From Edaphochlamys debaryana (Eukaryota; Chlorophyta; Chlorophyceae; Chlamydomonadales), in the NCBI GenBank assembly GCA_016858145.1, contig JAEHOE010000205.1, positions 80,285 to 144,284 of the forward strand: DNA of 64,000 bases, given 5' to 3'. A program made the translations under genes and the position numbers. The notes beneath the pieces were generated by a model that was not told the DNA's origin, ran no database searches, and saw nothing but the letters and a program-made list of their open reading frames with translations. Positions 1-12,700 of the stretch are shown here, in pieces (within the stretch, counting starts at the first letter, position 1; each line of letters opens with the position of its first letter).

Positions 1-527
1 CTTGGCTAGCAGATGGGAGCCCCGGCATCACAGGTGGGCCCGGGCAAACCCACACGCAGTGGTGTCCCCCGGCCGTGTTGCCGCCCTGGGGCTGGGCTGG
101 ATCGGCTCCCGATCTGCACCTGCGCGGGTGCCCCCTGCTGCGCTCACGAGCCCGCAAACGCCCCTCTTGCCCTCCCAACCCGCGTCCCCCAGGGCTCTGC
201 TAGCGGTAGCTGGCGCACTGGCGTTGCAGCTGGGTGAAGGGGCGAATGGTTGGGCGGGATGCTAATTCGTGTACCGGCACTGTTGGCTTCTCTGAGCTGA
301 TCGTGGAGACTGCCCCTAAGGAGGAGCGGGGCCGGCTGCTGCTAGGTCTCAGATGAGATGGCGGACCGGCTGCGGTCGGGAGACCTGTCAAGGCTGGGCT
401 TTTCGGGGCGCACTGAGCTCCAGGCTACCGTTCAGCGGAGCTGGAAGGGGGAGGGGGGGTGGAATGTGGTTGTCGGGGTGACGGCAGCACAGCGGGCTGA
501 GTTTCGGCGCAGGGCGAAGGAGGTGCA
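1..527. other. no gene recognised
   Basis: GC-rich sequence left of the minisatellite. The open frames here are short and overlap on both strands. I see no splice-consistent exon, domain or repeat. Confidence 0.4.
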
Positions 528-2016
528 ATCCCATGTAGAACCGCGCCTCATCGTGCCCAGGGTTCGTAATGCCGTGTAGAACTGCGCCCCATCGTGCCCA
601 GGGCGTCAATCCTGTGTGGAACCGCGCCCCACCGTACCCAGGGGTCGTAATGCCGTGTAGAACCCCGCACCACCGTACCCAGGGCGTCAATCCTGTGTGG
701 AACCCGGTCCCAACGTGCGCGTGGAGTCAATCCTGTGTGGAACCCCGCCCCACCGTGCCCAGGGGTCGTAATGCCGAGTAGAACTGCGCCCCATCGTGCC
801 CAGGGCGTCAATCCTGTGTGGAACCGCGCCCCACCGTGCCCAGGGGTCGTAATGCCGAGTAGAACTGCGCCCCATCGTGCCCAGGGCGTCAATCCTGTGT
901 GGAACCGCGCCCCACCGTACCCAGGGGTCGTAGAACCCCTGCCGTGTAGAACCCCGCACCACCGTACCCAGGGCGTCAATCCTGTGTGGAACCCGGTCCC
1001 AACGTGCGCGTGGAGTCAATCCTGTGTGGAACCCCGCCCCACCGTGCCCAGGGGTCGTAATGCCGAGTAGAACTGCGCCCCATCGTGCCCAGGGCGTCAA
1101 TCCTGTGTGGAACCGCGCCCCACCGTACCCAGGGGTCGTAATGCCGTGTAGAACCCCGCACCATCGTGCCCAGGGCGTCAATCCTGTGTGGAACCGCGCC
1201 CCACCGTGCCCAGGGGTCGTAATGCCGAGTAGAACTGCGCCCCATCGTGCCCAGGGCGTCAATCCTGTGTGGAACCGCGCCCCACCGTGCCCAGGGGTCG
1301 TAATGCCGAGTAGAACCGCGCCCCATCGTGCCCAGGGCGTCAATCCTGTGTGGAACCGCGCCCCACCGTACCCAGGGGACGTAATGCCGTGTAGAACCCC
1401 GCACCACCGTGCCCAGGGGTCGTAATGCCGTGTAGAACCCCGCACCATCGTGCCCAGGGCGTCAATCCTGTGTGGAACCGCGCCCCACCGTGCCCAGGGG
1501 TCGTAATGCCGAGTAGAACCGCGCCCCATCGTGCCCAGGGCGTCAATCCTGTGTGGAACCGCGCCCCACCGTGCCCAGGGGTCGTAATGCCGAGTAGAAC
1601 CGCGCACCACCGTGCCCAGGGCGTCAATCCTGTGTGGAACTGCGCCCCATCGTGCCCAGGGCGTCAATCCTGTGTGGAACCGCGCCCCACCGTACCCAGG
1701 GCGTCAATCCTGTGTGGAACCCAGCCCCAACGTGCCCAGGGGTCGTAATGCCGAGTAGAACCCCGCACCACCGTACCCAGGGCGTCAATCCTGTGTGGAA
1801 CCCGGTCCCAACGTGCGCGTGGGGTCAATCCTGTGTGGAACCCCGCCCCACCTTGCCCAGGGGTCGTAATGCCGAGTAGAACTGCGCCCCATCGTGCCCA
1901 GGGCGTCAATCCTGTGTGGAACCGCGCCCCACCGTGCCCAGGGGTCGTAATGCCGAGTAGAACCGCGCACCACCGTACCCAGGGCGTCAATCCTGTGTGT
2001 AACCCGGTCCCAACGT
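528..2016. repeat. 81-bp minisatellite made of two related ~40-bp half units
   Basis: About 18 copies of an 81-bp unit, built from one half containing GGGCGTCAATCCTGTGTGGA and a related half containing AGGGGTCGTAATGCCGAGTA. For example, the same half starts at 781 and 862. Both halves share a CCCCAcCGTGCCCAGGG core, so the unit arose by doubling of a ~40-bp ancestor. Variant units (GGTCCCAACGTGCGCGTGG) recur near 700, 990 and 1800 and suggest higher-order amplification. Because 81 is divisible by 3, all frames stay open over long stretches on both strands. I regard those ORFs as artefacts. Confidence 0.95.
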
Positions 2017-2623
2017 GCGCTGAGCCTGAGCTTGAGCCCGGTGCCGAGCAGGGGCAGGGCCAGGAACAGCCGGCGGCGGGCCTACTAACTACTGGCTAAT
2101 AACCCGGCCGGGCTCTAGGTAGGTAAGGGCCATACGCAGCGCTCGCGCGGGCCCAGGGGAGATAGAGTGGAGCCTGGGTGTCCCCCGCGGTGGTCCCGTC
2201 CAAGAAGCAAGTGGTGGTGTTGAGAAACACCTGGGCATCGAGGACAGCCATCCTGGGTTCTTGTTGTCGGCCATTGCTCTAGTCTAGGCAAAGTGGGCTT
2301 CGCTTGGGGGCTTTGCTCAGGGGCTCGGCCCGGGTGGCTCTCGGACGAGCACTTCTTGGACGTCCATTCTTTCCGCACCCCTCCGCGCATTGAGACCGAT
2401 GCCAACCGGCCCCCCTTACCTCTTCCCTGCTTCCCAGCCTCCCTGCCTTTCCCTTCTCTATATCCCCACCCAGCCTCCTGGGCGGTCGCTCTGTTACCCC
2501 CAGCCCTGCCCAGCCCTTGCCCCGCCTCGCCAGCACCTCCTTCCCTCTCCCCCTCCCCCTTCCCCTCCCATTCTACCCATTCCAACCCCGCCCCCTCCCC
2601 ACTCCTTCCCCCCCCCCGCTCAC
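2017..2623. other. 3' flank of the pherophorin gene; final exons unresolved
   Basis: Pyrimidine-rich on the + strand at 2400-2620. A minus-strand segment at about 2245-2105 after a cag acceptor (reading VFLNTTTCFLDG...) could be a terminal exon, but it shows no diagnostic pherophorin motif, so it is not included in the gene. Confidence 0.3.
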
Positions 2624-5226
2624 CGTCAGCACCGACACGCCCGCCGCGTCGTCCGCTCCGTCCGTGCACCCCGTGGCGCGGAACGGCACCGCGATCTCCG
2701 CCCCCACCGCCTCCGCCTGCGCCGTGGTGTTCTGCACAATGATGGCGGCGGCCGCCTCGCAGGGGAGCGTGACGCACTGGCCAAAGGTGCAGAAGGGGTC
2801 GGGCAGCGGGCGGGGAGGCAGGATGGAAACCTGGACGCAGGTCGGGCAGCGAGGCGGCGGCGGCGGCCGGTGCGGCCGAGGCGGCGGGCGTGGGCTGGGC
2901 GCCAGGACCGGTGGCGGCCGGCGCGGTCGCGGAGGCGCCGGCGACGGCCGGCGCGGGCGCCGGGGCGGCGGCGGCGGGGTCTCCAAAACGCACTGCCGGT
3001 TCTTATCCCCGTCGATGCAAGAGCTGGAGGAGAGGTTGCTGCCCGCGACGCGCAGTTGGATGGTGTAGCCGGCAAAGGCCCCCGCGCAGTCGCCCGTGGT
3101 TGCGTTGAGGATGCGGTCCAGGCCCTCCGAGTCCAGCCAGGGCTGCAGAGCGGCGCCGTCGGCGTCCGAGGCAAAGGTGGTGCACACCTGGGCGCGTGAA
3201 GGTGGGCGAGGGTGGGTGGGCGAGGGCGGGCGAGGGGGGCGGGGGTTGATGGGGGAGGGCTCCAGAGTTGGGCATTTCGTATGGCCAGGGAGACATGGGA
3301 ACCCCTATGGGCTTGGGGGCACTGAATCGGCGGTTTGTGGGGCTGGGCGGCAGCAGTGGGGCGCTGGAATGGTGGACGGGGGGCGGGTAGCGAGGGGTGG
3401 GGTGGCTGGCTGGCTGACGGCGAGGGTGTGAAGGCCTGGTACGGGCGAGGAGGGAGCATGGGACGCCGCCCGGTGCCCCCGCATGCGCGGGTCCCGTCCT
3501 TGGACAGACTTTCACCTGATTCCTTCAAGCTCGCCTCGCCCCATGCTCTGTCCCCCCCCTGCTGCCCATACCGGTGCGCTTGCTTGGTCCCGCAGCACGC
3601 TCACCCCAACCCTTCCTTCTCATCCCACCTCCCCCTTGCACCGTGTCCCGGTTCCCTGCCTGCTCTTCCCTGTATTCTCCATTCTCCTGCCCTTCCGCCG
3701 AATCCTTGCCCTGCTTGCCGGCATGCCCGAATGGCGACCCGCCTCCCCCTCTCTCCCTCCCACCAATCCTACTCCTTCCTGCCCTCTACACTCGCTCCCC
3801 CCTCCCGCCACCACTGGGCCCTTACATCCTACAGCCTCCCTCCCCCCCCCACCGGCCCCCCCGCCTCACCCGCACGGTGGGGTACACGTCGTCCTCCGGC
3901 ACGTACTCCCCCGAGCACGTGCGCACGCTGAAGTCCCGCGGCGGAGCCACGCCCAGCGCCCGAGCCTGCACCCACAGGAGCGGGAGGCCCGATGGGGTGA
4001 GGGGCTGGCAGCTCGGGGAGGTGATGGGCCGCCATGGGCCCGGCTTGAGGGCGTTCACCCGCATACCGAACCCGTCAAGACCCATGCCGGCCTAAGAAGG
4101 CTCCGGGGCATACACCCTTATTCGCCCTGCCTGCTCCTGGAGCTGCTTTGCAGCGGCGTCCAGGGAGTACCACACCCTCACCTCTAAACCGCACGGCCTC
4201 CCCTCCCATTCCGGAAGTCCCCTACCCCGCCCACACGCAACCCCCCGCCCTGGCCCCCTACCTCGGCCTGGAAGAGCTGCGAGGCCGTGTCCGCCACCAG
4301 GGCGCAGTAGTCCCTGTCGGGCTGGAAGACGTCCCCGGGGGGCGTGTCCAGGGGGGGGCGGTACTGCAGGTGCAGGCAGGCGGCGCAGCCGGGCGGAGGG
4401 GAGGGCGGCGGCCGGCGGGGCGGGCGGGGCGAGGGCTGCGGGCAACGGACACGGGGCATAAGGAGATGGGGAGGCATGAGGTGAGGGGAGTGGGCGGCGG
4501 GGCGGTGCAATTGGGGCAGTCAAGGCCAGTGACGGGCTCTCGCCTCCCTCCCGGTCTGGCCTCACCGAGGGCGCCAGCGGCGGCGGCGACTTCTGCCCCA
4601 CGGGGCAGATGGGGCAGTACGAGGTGGCGGGGGTGTCCGCAAACGAGTAGCTGCGGGGTTTGGGGGGGGGGGGCACAGGAGATAGGGGAAAGAGATGGGG
4701 CGAGGGCGGGGCAGCCGTCACAAGGGGCTCTGCGGGGGGCTGGACACGGTGCACGGCAGGCTGGGCGACAGGGCTCGTGGGGCAGCTTGCAAAGCAGAGC
4801 AAATGCTCCCATTCCTAGGGCCCCCCAAGCCCCCGCCGCCACCCGCACCGGCAGCCCTTGGCCCCGCTCTGCAGGCACAGGTCGCTGAACACGGCGCAGG
4901 GGGGCCGCGAGGTGACGCAGATGGTTGTGTCCGGGAAGGTCTCATTGTTCATCTGGAGGTTGTAGATCTTGAGCTCGTATCCTGCGACAGGGAGCAGGAT
5001 CAGAGCGTTGCAGTGCATGCTTGGACGCGCGCCGGGCCGCGCCGCACCCAGCTCCCGCCCTCCTACCCCCCCCCTTACACCCCCCCTCCCCTTCCTGCTT
5101 CTCACCAACCCCACCGCCGCAACACCCGCCCCGAGCCAATCCCCCCTCCCCACCCGTGGCGTGCGTGTAGGGGTTCCAGTTCAGGTACTGCTGCCCGTTG
5201 ACGCGGACCGCCAGGATGTTGGACTT
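2624..5226 (-). CDS. pherophorin-like extracellular-matrix glycoprotein (partial, possibly pseudogene)
   Basis: Seven minus-strand exons fit GT..AG signals and codon phase: 5226-5154, 4981-4849, 4650-4566, 4435-4262, 4181-4116, 3965-3870, 3187-2624 (about 397 codons). The order is typical of pherophorins. First comes a cysteine domain with ILAVRVNGQQYLNW, then YELKIYNLQMNNETF...TTICVTSRPPCAVFSDLC. A short Pro spacer follows, then a second domain (GCAACLHLQY, DYCALVADTASQLF, DFSVRTCSG, VCTTFASDADG). The last exon holds a long Pro/Arg-rich spacer and the start of a third domain (CPTCVQVSILPP, NTTAQAEAVGAEIAVPF). Family knowledge: pherophorins are secreted, hydroxyproline-rich matrix proteins of Volvox and Chlamydomonas. 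No signal peptide, start codon or final exon could be found. Continuing the first exon upstream in frame meets a TGA, so the gene may be truncated or dead. Confidence 0.82.
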
Positions 5227-5426
5227 CTGGGGAACCCAGGCGATCAAGAAAGCCCTCTCCAGTCAGGCGGGGTTCCAGACGTTCCAATCCAACGTCCCCC
5301 AACCTGAGGGGGCAAGGGAGCGAACGCAGGGAGGAAGGGGTCGCACACGAGAGCGTGAAGAGGGCAGGCCGCACATAGTGCGTAAGGCCGGCGTGTGGGT
5401 CGGAATCGGGCCGGCACAGCCCACGT

Positions 5427-5506
5427 GCGCATTGCACCCTGAACACACTGGCCGATTCTCAAAGGCGGGTTTCACAGCATCGCCGGCGCTCCTCGCAGAC
5501 AGCCCC
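5427..5506. repeat. dispersed repeat, second copy at 38011-38081
   Basis: Shares GCATTGCACCCTGAACACAC and a following block TTTCACAGCATCGCCGGCGC plus TCCTCGCAGACA with 38011-38081 in the same orientation, with small indels. It lies just upstream of the point where the pherophorin gene loses its 5' exons, so repeat insertion could explain the truncation. Confidence 0.8.
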
Positions 5507-8500
5507 ACAGGCGACCCCACTTGCCGTCCACCGAAAGAGAGGCGTCGAGAGACACCGTGCACATGCGCAGACCGCTGCAGGGCGGCCCCCGCCACGATGC
5601 CCATCACGTGTTGCCCTGACTGAGCACGTCCCACGCTTTCGGAGGCCAAGGAGTGCAGCCCCTGGCAGCAACGCCAGCTCCCTCGGCTGCCAGCTCCCAT
5701 CAATCAACGCACCTACACCGCAGGCTGTCAGGACAGGGGGCAACCACACGCGAGCTGCCGCGCCAGTGCGCTTGCCGGCTGCCAGCCATGGCTGCCCATG
5801 GCAGGAAGGCCTTGCGCAGCCCAAACCCCGCCCCCCAACCAGGGGCGTTGCGCCACGCAGATGCCAGCTCCGGAGGTGACGAGCGCCAAGTGAGCCAAGC
5901 ACTGACCACGCCGCCAGCGCCTATGCAGGCCAGATGACCAACGGGTCCCGCTCCTCCAAGCGGCCCCCAAGTAGCCGCAGCAGGGGGCAGCATGCCCAAC
6001 CTCCCGAGCCGCATCCAGGCAAGGCCAACGGCTATGCACGTGAGGCGCACCACACCCTGCTGAACGCAGAATCAGGAGTCACGCGACCCTGGGCAGCGCG
6101 ACACGAGCCCCTTCATGGCGCCGCGACTGGGGGGGCCCGCGGCGTGGCGCCGCTAGGGCTCAGCGGCCTGCAGGGGGCTCCGAGCTGCCGCTGCTCTCGT
6201 TTGGGAGCTCCCACGGGCCCTCCTCACGAGTCGCAGCCGCCGCCGGGCCCAGACCCTCCACGATCTGGCTTCCTGCAGGCGGGCGCCGCGTCCACATCTC
6301 GCCAGCCCTTGTTGAACCCGGCAGATTGACAGTGGTGCGTGCTCCAGGCGGCTGTCGACCTTCCATACCGCTGCTGCTACAAGCCTGTTGCGCCACGGAC
6401 GGTCGATCAAGGCCGAGCTCTGGGCGAGCGCAAGTTCCAGTGCCGAGGAGCTCAGAGCAGTAGCCCGATACTCTGCCTACTGCTGGAAGCAGCTATGGGG
6501 TGTCGCCTGTGTGTCGTCACGCTTCGCGCGCAAAGTCATTATTCTTCTGCTCGCGGTGGACAGAAGCGCTCCTAATCATGTGACTGTAAGCACGTCACGC
6601 TAGGGCGTAAGCAGGCACAACCTTCAGGCTGAGGCGTGAGGTGTCGATTTCCAGTGCTCGCGCCAACGTCGCGAAACGTAGTACAGCGCTACGGGGTAAG
6701 CCACTCTACGAAAGGGCGTCTGGCGGCCGCACAGAGGCGCAAGAGTAGGCAGTCCCCGGACCGGGCCGCAGACCTGCCCGCAAGACGCTGCCTCGACTCC
6801 GCCGACTCCGCGCTCCCCTCACAGCTTTAGCTATGCAAAGCATATGTAGGTGTTTGGTTTATGCTACTCTCATACGGCGTTTTTGACTAAGGACAACCAC
6901 CCGAAAGAGTTCTGGCCACTTCCGGAAAGGTCGCCCGCCTAACCATGTCGGCCGACATGCGCCCGCGACCGACCGCTTCTAAGCCCCCCAGCGCCTGGAA
7001 CTGGCCTTTATATGCATAACGAGAACAAAGGAGCTTTTTGGGATGGGGACCAGGCGGGTACTAGGGAGCCGGGGGGAGTGGAACCCGCCTGACGGCGGGG
7101 CGGGTGGGCGGACTGACAGCGGGGGCAGGGCGGGTGCCGTGTCGCAAGAGTCGGTTGAGCTGGGAGAGGGGGGAGGGGGGGGGAGTACCCCCGCCCCCTG
7201 CTGCGCTCCTGGCTGCCCCCCCTCCCTCCCTCCGCTCCCGTCCGCCCATGCACCAGAGGCGTCCGACTGCAGACCCTCGTACCTTGCGGGCCCCGCCGCC
7301 CCGCCCTCCCGCGCCGCCACCACGCCCGCTCGGCCCCGTAGCGCCATTGTCAGCCATGGCGCCAGACGCCGGACGCTTGCTCTAGGTGCTCTGAGCAGGC
7401 CGACCGCTGCGGCTGCGGCCGGCTGTAGACCGCTACGCGACTGCAGCCCGCCGGATGCGGCGGATTGAAGGTCTGGCCGTGACCGCTCAGGATTGTCTAA
7501 TGATCAGACAGATTCATGAAGCAAATGGCCGGAGCGGCGTGGACCAGGGCCAGTTCGCGTCAATTTGCTTTGCCCCACAGCGTAGCCTCGTCAGCACGTC
7601 GGTGTCGTCGGGGGACACCCGGAGCCCCTCACGTTGACGTACAGCGTTTTATTCAAGTCCCAAACCCCTCTACTTCGCAGAGATTGAGCTCGCCCATCAG
7701 GGTTGCGGCTGAATCCAGGTTCCCATGTGCTGTGCGGTTGCACGCAAGCAGCGGCGGGCGCAGGGTCCGACCGGTGGGGCGCACGATAGCCGGGCTAATG
7801 TGGGGGCAACGCGGACTGGACGGAGGGCGCAGGGCTCGTAGTGAGCCGTGGAACGGGCAACCCCACCCGGCTGGGAGGCCGACCAGCTGGGAGAGAGCGC
7901 AAGGGGCAAAAGCAAGCTTTGCGTGGGCCCCGGCCCCCGGGGGGCTGGCGTCGGGCGCGCTGGGAGCCCGGGTAGGCTGTGGGGTGCAGGGGGTGGGGCG
8001 CGGGGGGCGAGCGGGCAGGGGGCCAGGGGGAAAGGAGACACGGGAGACGGGAGGGGGCCAGGGGGGGTGAGGGTGGCACACAAGCAGGTGACAGGCACAC
8101 GCCAGATGACGCTTCGCGGGGTGACGGGGGGGCGCTGTGGGTGACGTGGGGGTAGAAGAACGCTGTGGGTGACGTGGTTGTGGCGTAGGGCGTGTTCCGC
8201 AGACTACGCCAGTTAGGAAACCTGTGACGTGGGGGTGCGGTGAGGGTGAGGGGTGCCAAGCGCCGGCAAAGGCCAAGGGGGGGGGGGGGGTTCAAGGAGC
8301 GCGGACGGTGCACAAGCAGCTGACCGGAGGATGCTGACTCAAGCTACTCCGGGCGCGCGGAGGGGCACGGGGGAAAGGAGACACGGGAGATGAGTGACGC
8401 GGCAAGCAAGGCCAGCAAAGTGCATCAACATTGCGGAGCACTGGCGAACGACTACCCGCAACCCTGCTCTTGCGAGCAGAGCACGACGTCCCTCAAAGCC

Positions 8501-9785
8501 AGGCGGCACAGCAAAGCCTTCCAAAGCCGGGGCACGGGGGGCGCGGTGAGGGTGAGGGTTGCGACCGGGCGCGGGGGAGGGGAGGGGTGCGTCGACTGGC
8601 ATGTTGGCCAGCGAGCCAGGGGCGCAAGGTGCCGGCCTACGTGCCCGCCCGTGCCCGCCAGCATGCTAGGAGCCCAAGGTGCCACCTGGCGTGCCGGCCA
8701 GGTGCCCTGCCAGCTCTGGACCATACGGACTTGCTTCCCGTGCGCCTTGGGGGGATGGTCCCACGCGCACGAGTGATGGTGCCGCAACATGGGTGGTGTC
8801 CGGAGCCACGTGCCCGACTGCCCTTAGCCTGGTCTGATATCGCTTTTACTGCGCGAGCATGCCACCGTCGCGCGCGGTGGCGTCGCTGCCAAGCGCGCGG
8901 AGGATGCGCGCATCCTGACTTGTGGCTCCCAAGCCGACATGCAATCAACGCCTTGCCCAAATATTGAGGACTGAGTTGCTCGGTGTGTTGGGGCTGGCGT
9001 CAGGTCGCGCAACATGCTTCCAGTTTCGGCCGCGAGCCGCTCGGTGCCCACTCGCAGCGCTGCGCCCCGACTTGATGTCCTCGCTCTCTACTATGTGTAG
9101 TATGTCGCGCCAGTCGAGGCCCGACGACTTTGTCGCACTCGGTCGCTTTGCGCTCGAGCCCCACGCGCTTCCACAGCCTACTGCTTGTCTGTCAGCTGCG
9201 CGCTCCTCTTGTGCTGCTGTGCGCGGCTGGGTCACGAGGATTCTGCCGACGAGGTCTGGACATCCTCCATCTGGCACTCTTCGGCCTCGCGCGCTGCAGT
9301 ATTCGAACGCGCGATGTCCGCGTCGTGTTGCATCCTCTCGTTCGTCTCGCAGGGCTGCCTCTAAGCCCGTGCGTCAAAGTGTGAACTGTTCTAAACTCGT
9401 ACTGGGGAGTCGGTATTCGGGCCGATCCGTAAGGCTTTGTCGAGTCTGTCCCATCGTGGATGGGCGAGCCAACCCCTCCACCCGCAGCTGGGCGTGAATC
9501 GCATGGTTATGCGTGACGCAGACACACGCACGGACACCGACACGTCGTACAAAATTCGAGAGCCTTATCTAATGCGTCAGACCACAAAAAGGGCACGAAG
9601 CTGCAAACGCACGCCCAAATCCCGCGCAACCCAGCCAAGCATCCAAGAAAAGAGAAGACGTCCGTCTTTCCCTTGTACCACTTGCCATTAAACCCTCAGC
9701 CCTCTCTGCCACTTTTTACGCTTTTGATCCTACAGCTGGTTGATGATCTAGAAGACCAGCCAGCATGCATGCAGCAGCCCGTCCT
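5507..9785. other. gene-poor interval
   Basis: No convincing gene seen. Contents noted: 5535-5570 resembles a stretch of the 53-64 kb satellite (gagacaccgtgcaca motif). 6762-6795 (GGGCCGCAGACCTGCCCGCA...) recurs with an insertion at 33365-33407. Near 8130-8180 a 17-bp motif CGCTGTGGGTGACGTGG is repeated. Runs of G occur at 8276-8291 and elsewhere. A possible short Gly-rich first exon (MADNGATGPSGRGGG..., minus strand from 7357, donor GTACGAGG) has no partner exon that I can identify. Confidence 0.4.
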
Positions 9786-12700
9786 CTACAGCCCCAGCGT
9801 CCTCGGCACACTGACAATGCCGTTGCCATAGATCTTGCGCATCTCCACAGGGTTCCCAGCGGGCAGGGCGGCGTTGCGCAGGATAGCGACCTTGATCTGT
9901 ATAAAGCGGCGGCACGCACAGACCGGCAAGAACAGGGGAGCGTGAGCGGGGGGGAGGGACAGGAGGGAAGGCCTGGGCTGGGAATCAGAAGTGAAGTTGG
10001 GTAAGGTCCAGCACACGGCAGCTGGGTTCGGCTGGTCACGACATGTATCAAGCAGAAACAAAGGTAAAGCCGGAGTAAGCGCCGCCCGCCCCCTGTCTCC
10101 TCGCCACGCTATGCACACCTGGGCGGGATTCACAAAGGTCTTGACGCGGTTGGGGTTGCAGAGCTCGCTCTCCAGAACGCCCCTGTCCATGGCAGCCTTC
10201 TGAATGTACATGGCCGCCAGGGCGGAGACGTGAGCAACGGCGGCGTTGCCGGTACCACTAACAACTCCAATGACTAGGCTGAGAGAATCGCTGCTGCCGT
10301 TGTAAGAAACATAGGACGCGTGAATCCCATCGTTTCCGTAGCAGAACCCCTTGGTTGGGCGGAACTTGAATCCGCCACCGGGCGCTGCCACATCAACATC
10401 TGGCCAGGGATGAAGGGCGGGCATGCAGATTCGGAGGTAAACTATGGCAGTCCAAAAGATGCAGACGCATGAATTACGTTGCAAATGAAGCCCAGCTATC
10501 CACTAGATAGCATGCAGAGTCCCCGCTGCTAACAACGCTTGCACGCACTTACTCCGACCAAAGTTTGCGAAGGGAGACAGGGTGTAGTTTGTGTAAGAGG
10601 GCGCAATGGTAGGCATGGGTACAAAGCACCTGTTGCCACGCTCGTTGTCGTCGTCGCAGGGGCCCGGGCAGATGCCCGATGGCCCTACTGGAGTGACGCA
10701 GATGACGTTGTTCATCCCACATGGGGAAAAGGTGTAGCTCTTCATCTCATTCATGTTCACACCCCTGGATGGAAGAGGTAGGGTTCACACAATGATTCAT
10801 CATGGGCTCAGACCGTGTGCACTTCACGTGGGCGATGCGCCATGCGGTGTAACCAGACGGTGGTACGGTGGTACGGTGGTACGGTGGTACGGTGCAGGGG
10901 TCCAGTAGCTTCCCCAGTGTTCTTTAGGACAGACACGACTGACGAGTGACTTACGAGGTGCCCAAGGTGCCAGCGCCGGCCACCACCAGGACGCCGTTCT
11001 TGTTGGCAAAGGCCAGGGCCTTGCCCCACATGGTCATGACGGGCAGGCCGGACTTCGTGTTGTTCTCGTACTTGGTGACGTTCGCCTTGTTGTAGCGGCG
11101 GCCTGCAAGTCAGGACAAGCAACGGCATGCGTGCGTGATGGATGTGCGTGCGTGGGGCCAGAAGCAGTCCAGAAGAGAGCAAGCACGAACGCAGTTCAGC
11201 AGGCGGGGCCAGGCGTTTAGACGCCAATTCTGCAGTCCACGCACACACCGTTGCCGAAGGCGAGGACATCTGCTCCAGCACCGCCTTTGTTCTTGCGTTG
11301 GACGGTGTAGATAATGGCCTGCACGGTAGGTGCGGCAGGTTGCTTGTCACGTACGATCCACGTGTGGGTACAATGGGGTACAATGGGGTCCACGCGTGCA
11401 GGACAGTCGCTGGAGCGCGGCCAGCCCCATCCATCCTTACCTTGACAAGCACTGAATCCCATGTGCGACCCAAGATGTTGAGGGTCTCAATTCCTGCATG
11501 CGGCACGCAACGGGGCGCGCATATATACAGTGTGTGGCCATTTTAGATGACATACCTGGCTGGGTCTTTCCCAATTGGGCGGGATGTATGGAGCGCCTCT
11601 GACAGGCACAGATCTCTGTTCTGTCTACAGGCCTAACAGGTCTGCTGTCCGGGTCTGTCAGATGCCAAGGCAGATGCCTTGCAGCACCTGCTGCGTGCTG
11701 CAGCCTGTAACAATGGCATCCGCTCCAGCCCCAAACCCTCGCTTGCCCCAAAATAAACCGATCAAAACGAAACCTGCCCGCCCGGCGGCGGCTCACCGAG
11801 AAGGGTGGAACCGTACGCCAAGCCAGTGATGCCGTAGCCGTTATTGGCCTCGCCTCCAAGGATGCTACTAACGATCTGGGCCTCCGCTTGCCGACGCCCA
11901 CTGGTCCGAGGAGGATAGTATCCAAACGGGGCGCCGGTGAAGGACCTGTTCGGGAGGCGCAATGATTTGATGAGTCGTTTCTATGGGCGGGTATGGTATG
12001 TACCTCGTGCGCACATGCATGCATCCCAGACAAGCTCACTTACTTGGAAACAGTGTTGTCAAACTTGTTGGCAAGGTCTGGGTTAACCGATAGGTTCGCG
12101 AAGCCCCTGCAAGGTCAGTCGGTGCGCAGACCGGCCCACAGAAACCGCCGTGAGCCAATAAGCCCTGCCGCATCTTCGCTCAGCTCATCAGCAGCCGCCG
12201 GCCAAGATAGCCTTGCACATGCACGCACTCACCCCTCCAGGATGGCAACACGAGCGCAGCGACCGTTGATGCCCTTGGCCCAGGCAGCGCCCGCGCCAAT
12301 AGCATGGGGGGCCCACCTGCACGAGCACGTACACATGAGAGTGTGCATGGCGCTGGTATACAAATGCACGCACGCACGCTGGGCATGTGCTTACTGGTAA
12401 TTGTAGAAAGGGTCGTTGGGCTGGCCCACGCCACTGGCATTGAGAGCGCCCGTGTAGAAGCTTGCCGCCGCCACAGCCTGGGCAGAGCGGCGTTGGGCTG
12501 GAGCGGGGCCCACATTGGCAGTAGTGAAGGACTCATCGTCCGAGGTTGAGCCGTCAAATTCCAACTCTTCATCTTTTGCAACGGCGTCGACGCCCAGAGC
12601 AGCAAAGCCGGGCGTAACAGTAGAAAGCGTAACCCCTGTCGTCACAGAACTCAGCAGCGAACAGCAGCAGGGGAGGTAGGGTTGATGGGGCGTGCAGATT

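Noticed and set aside
2390..3528. Pro/Arg-rich ORFs overlapping the last pherophorin exon
   Set aside because: They are off-frame readings of the Pro-rich spacer; only one frame holds the cysteine-domain motifs.
8922..9497. Plus-strand ORF of 191 codons
   Set aside because: Low complexity Arg/Ser/Ala composition, no domain, and competing ORFs on the other strand.
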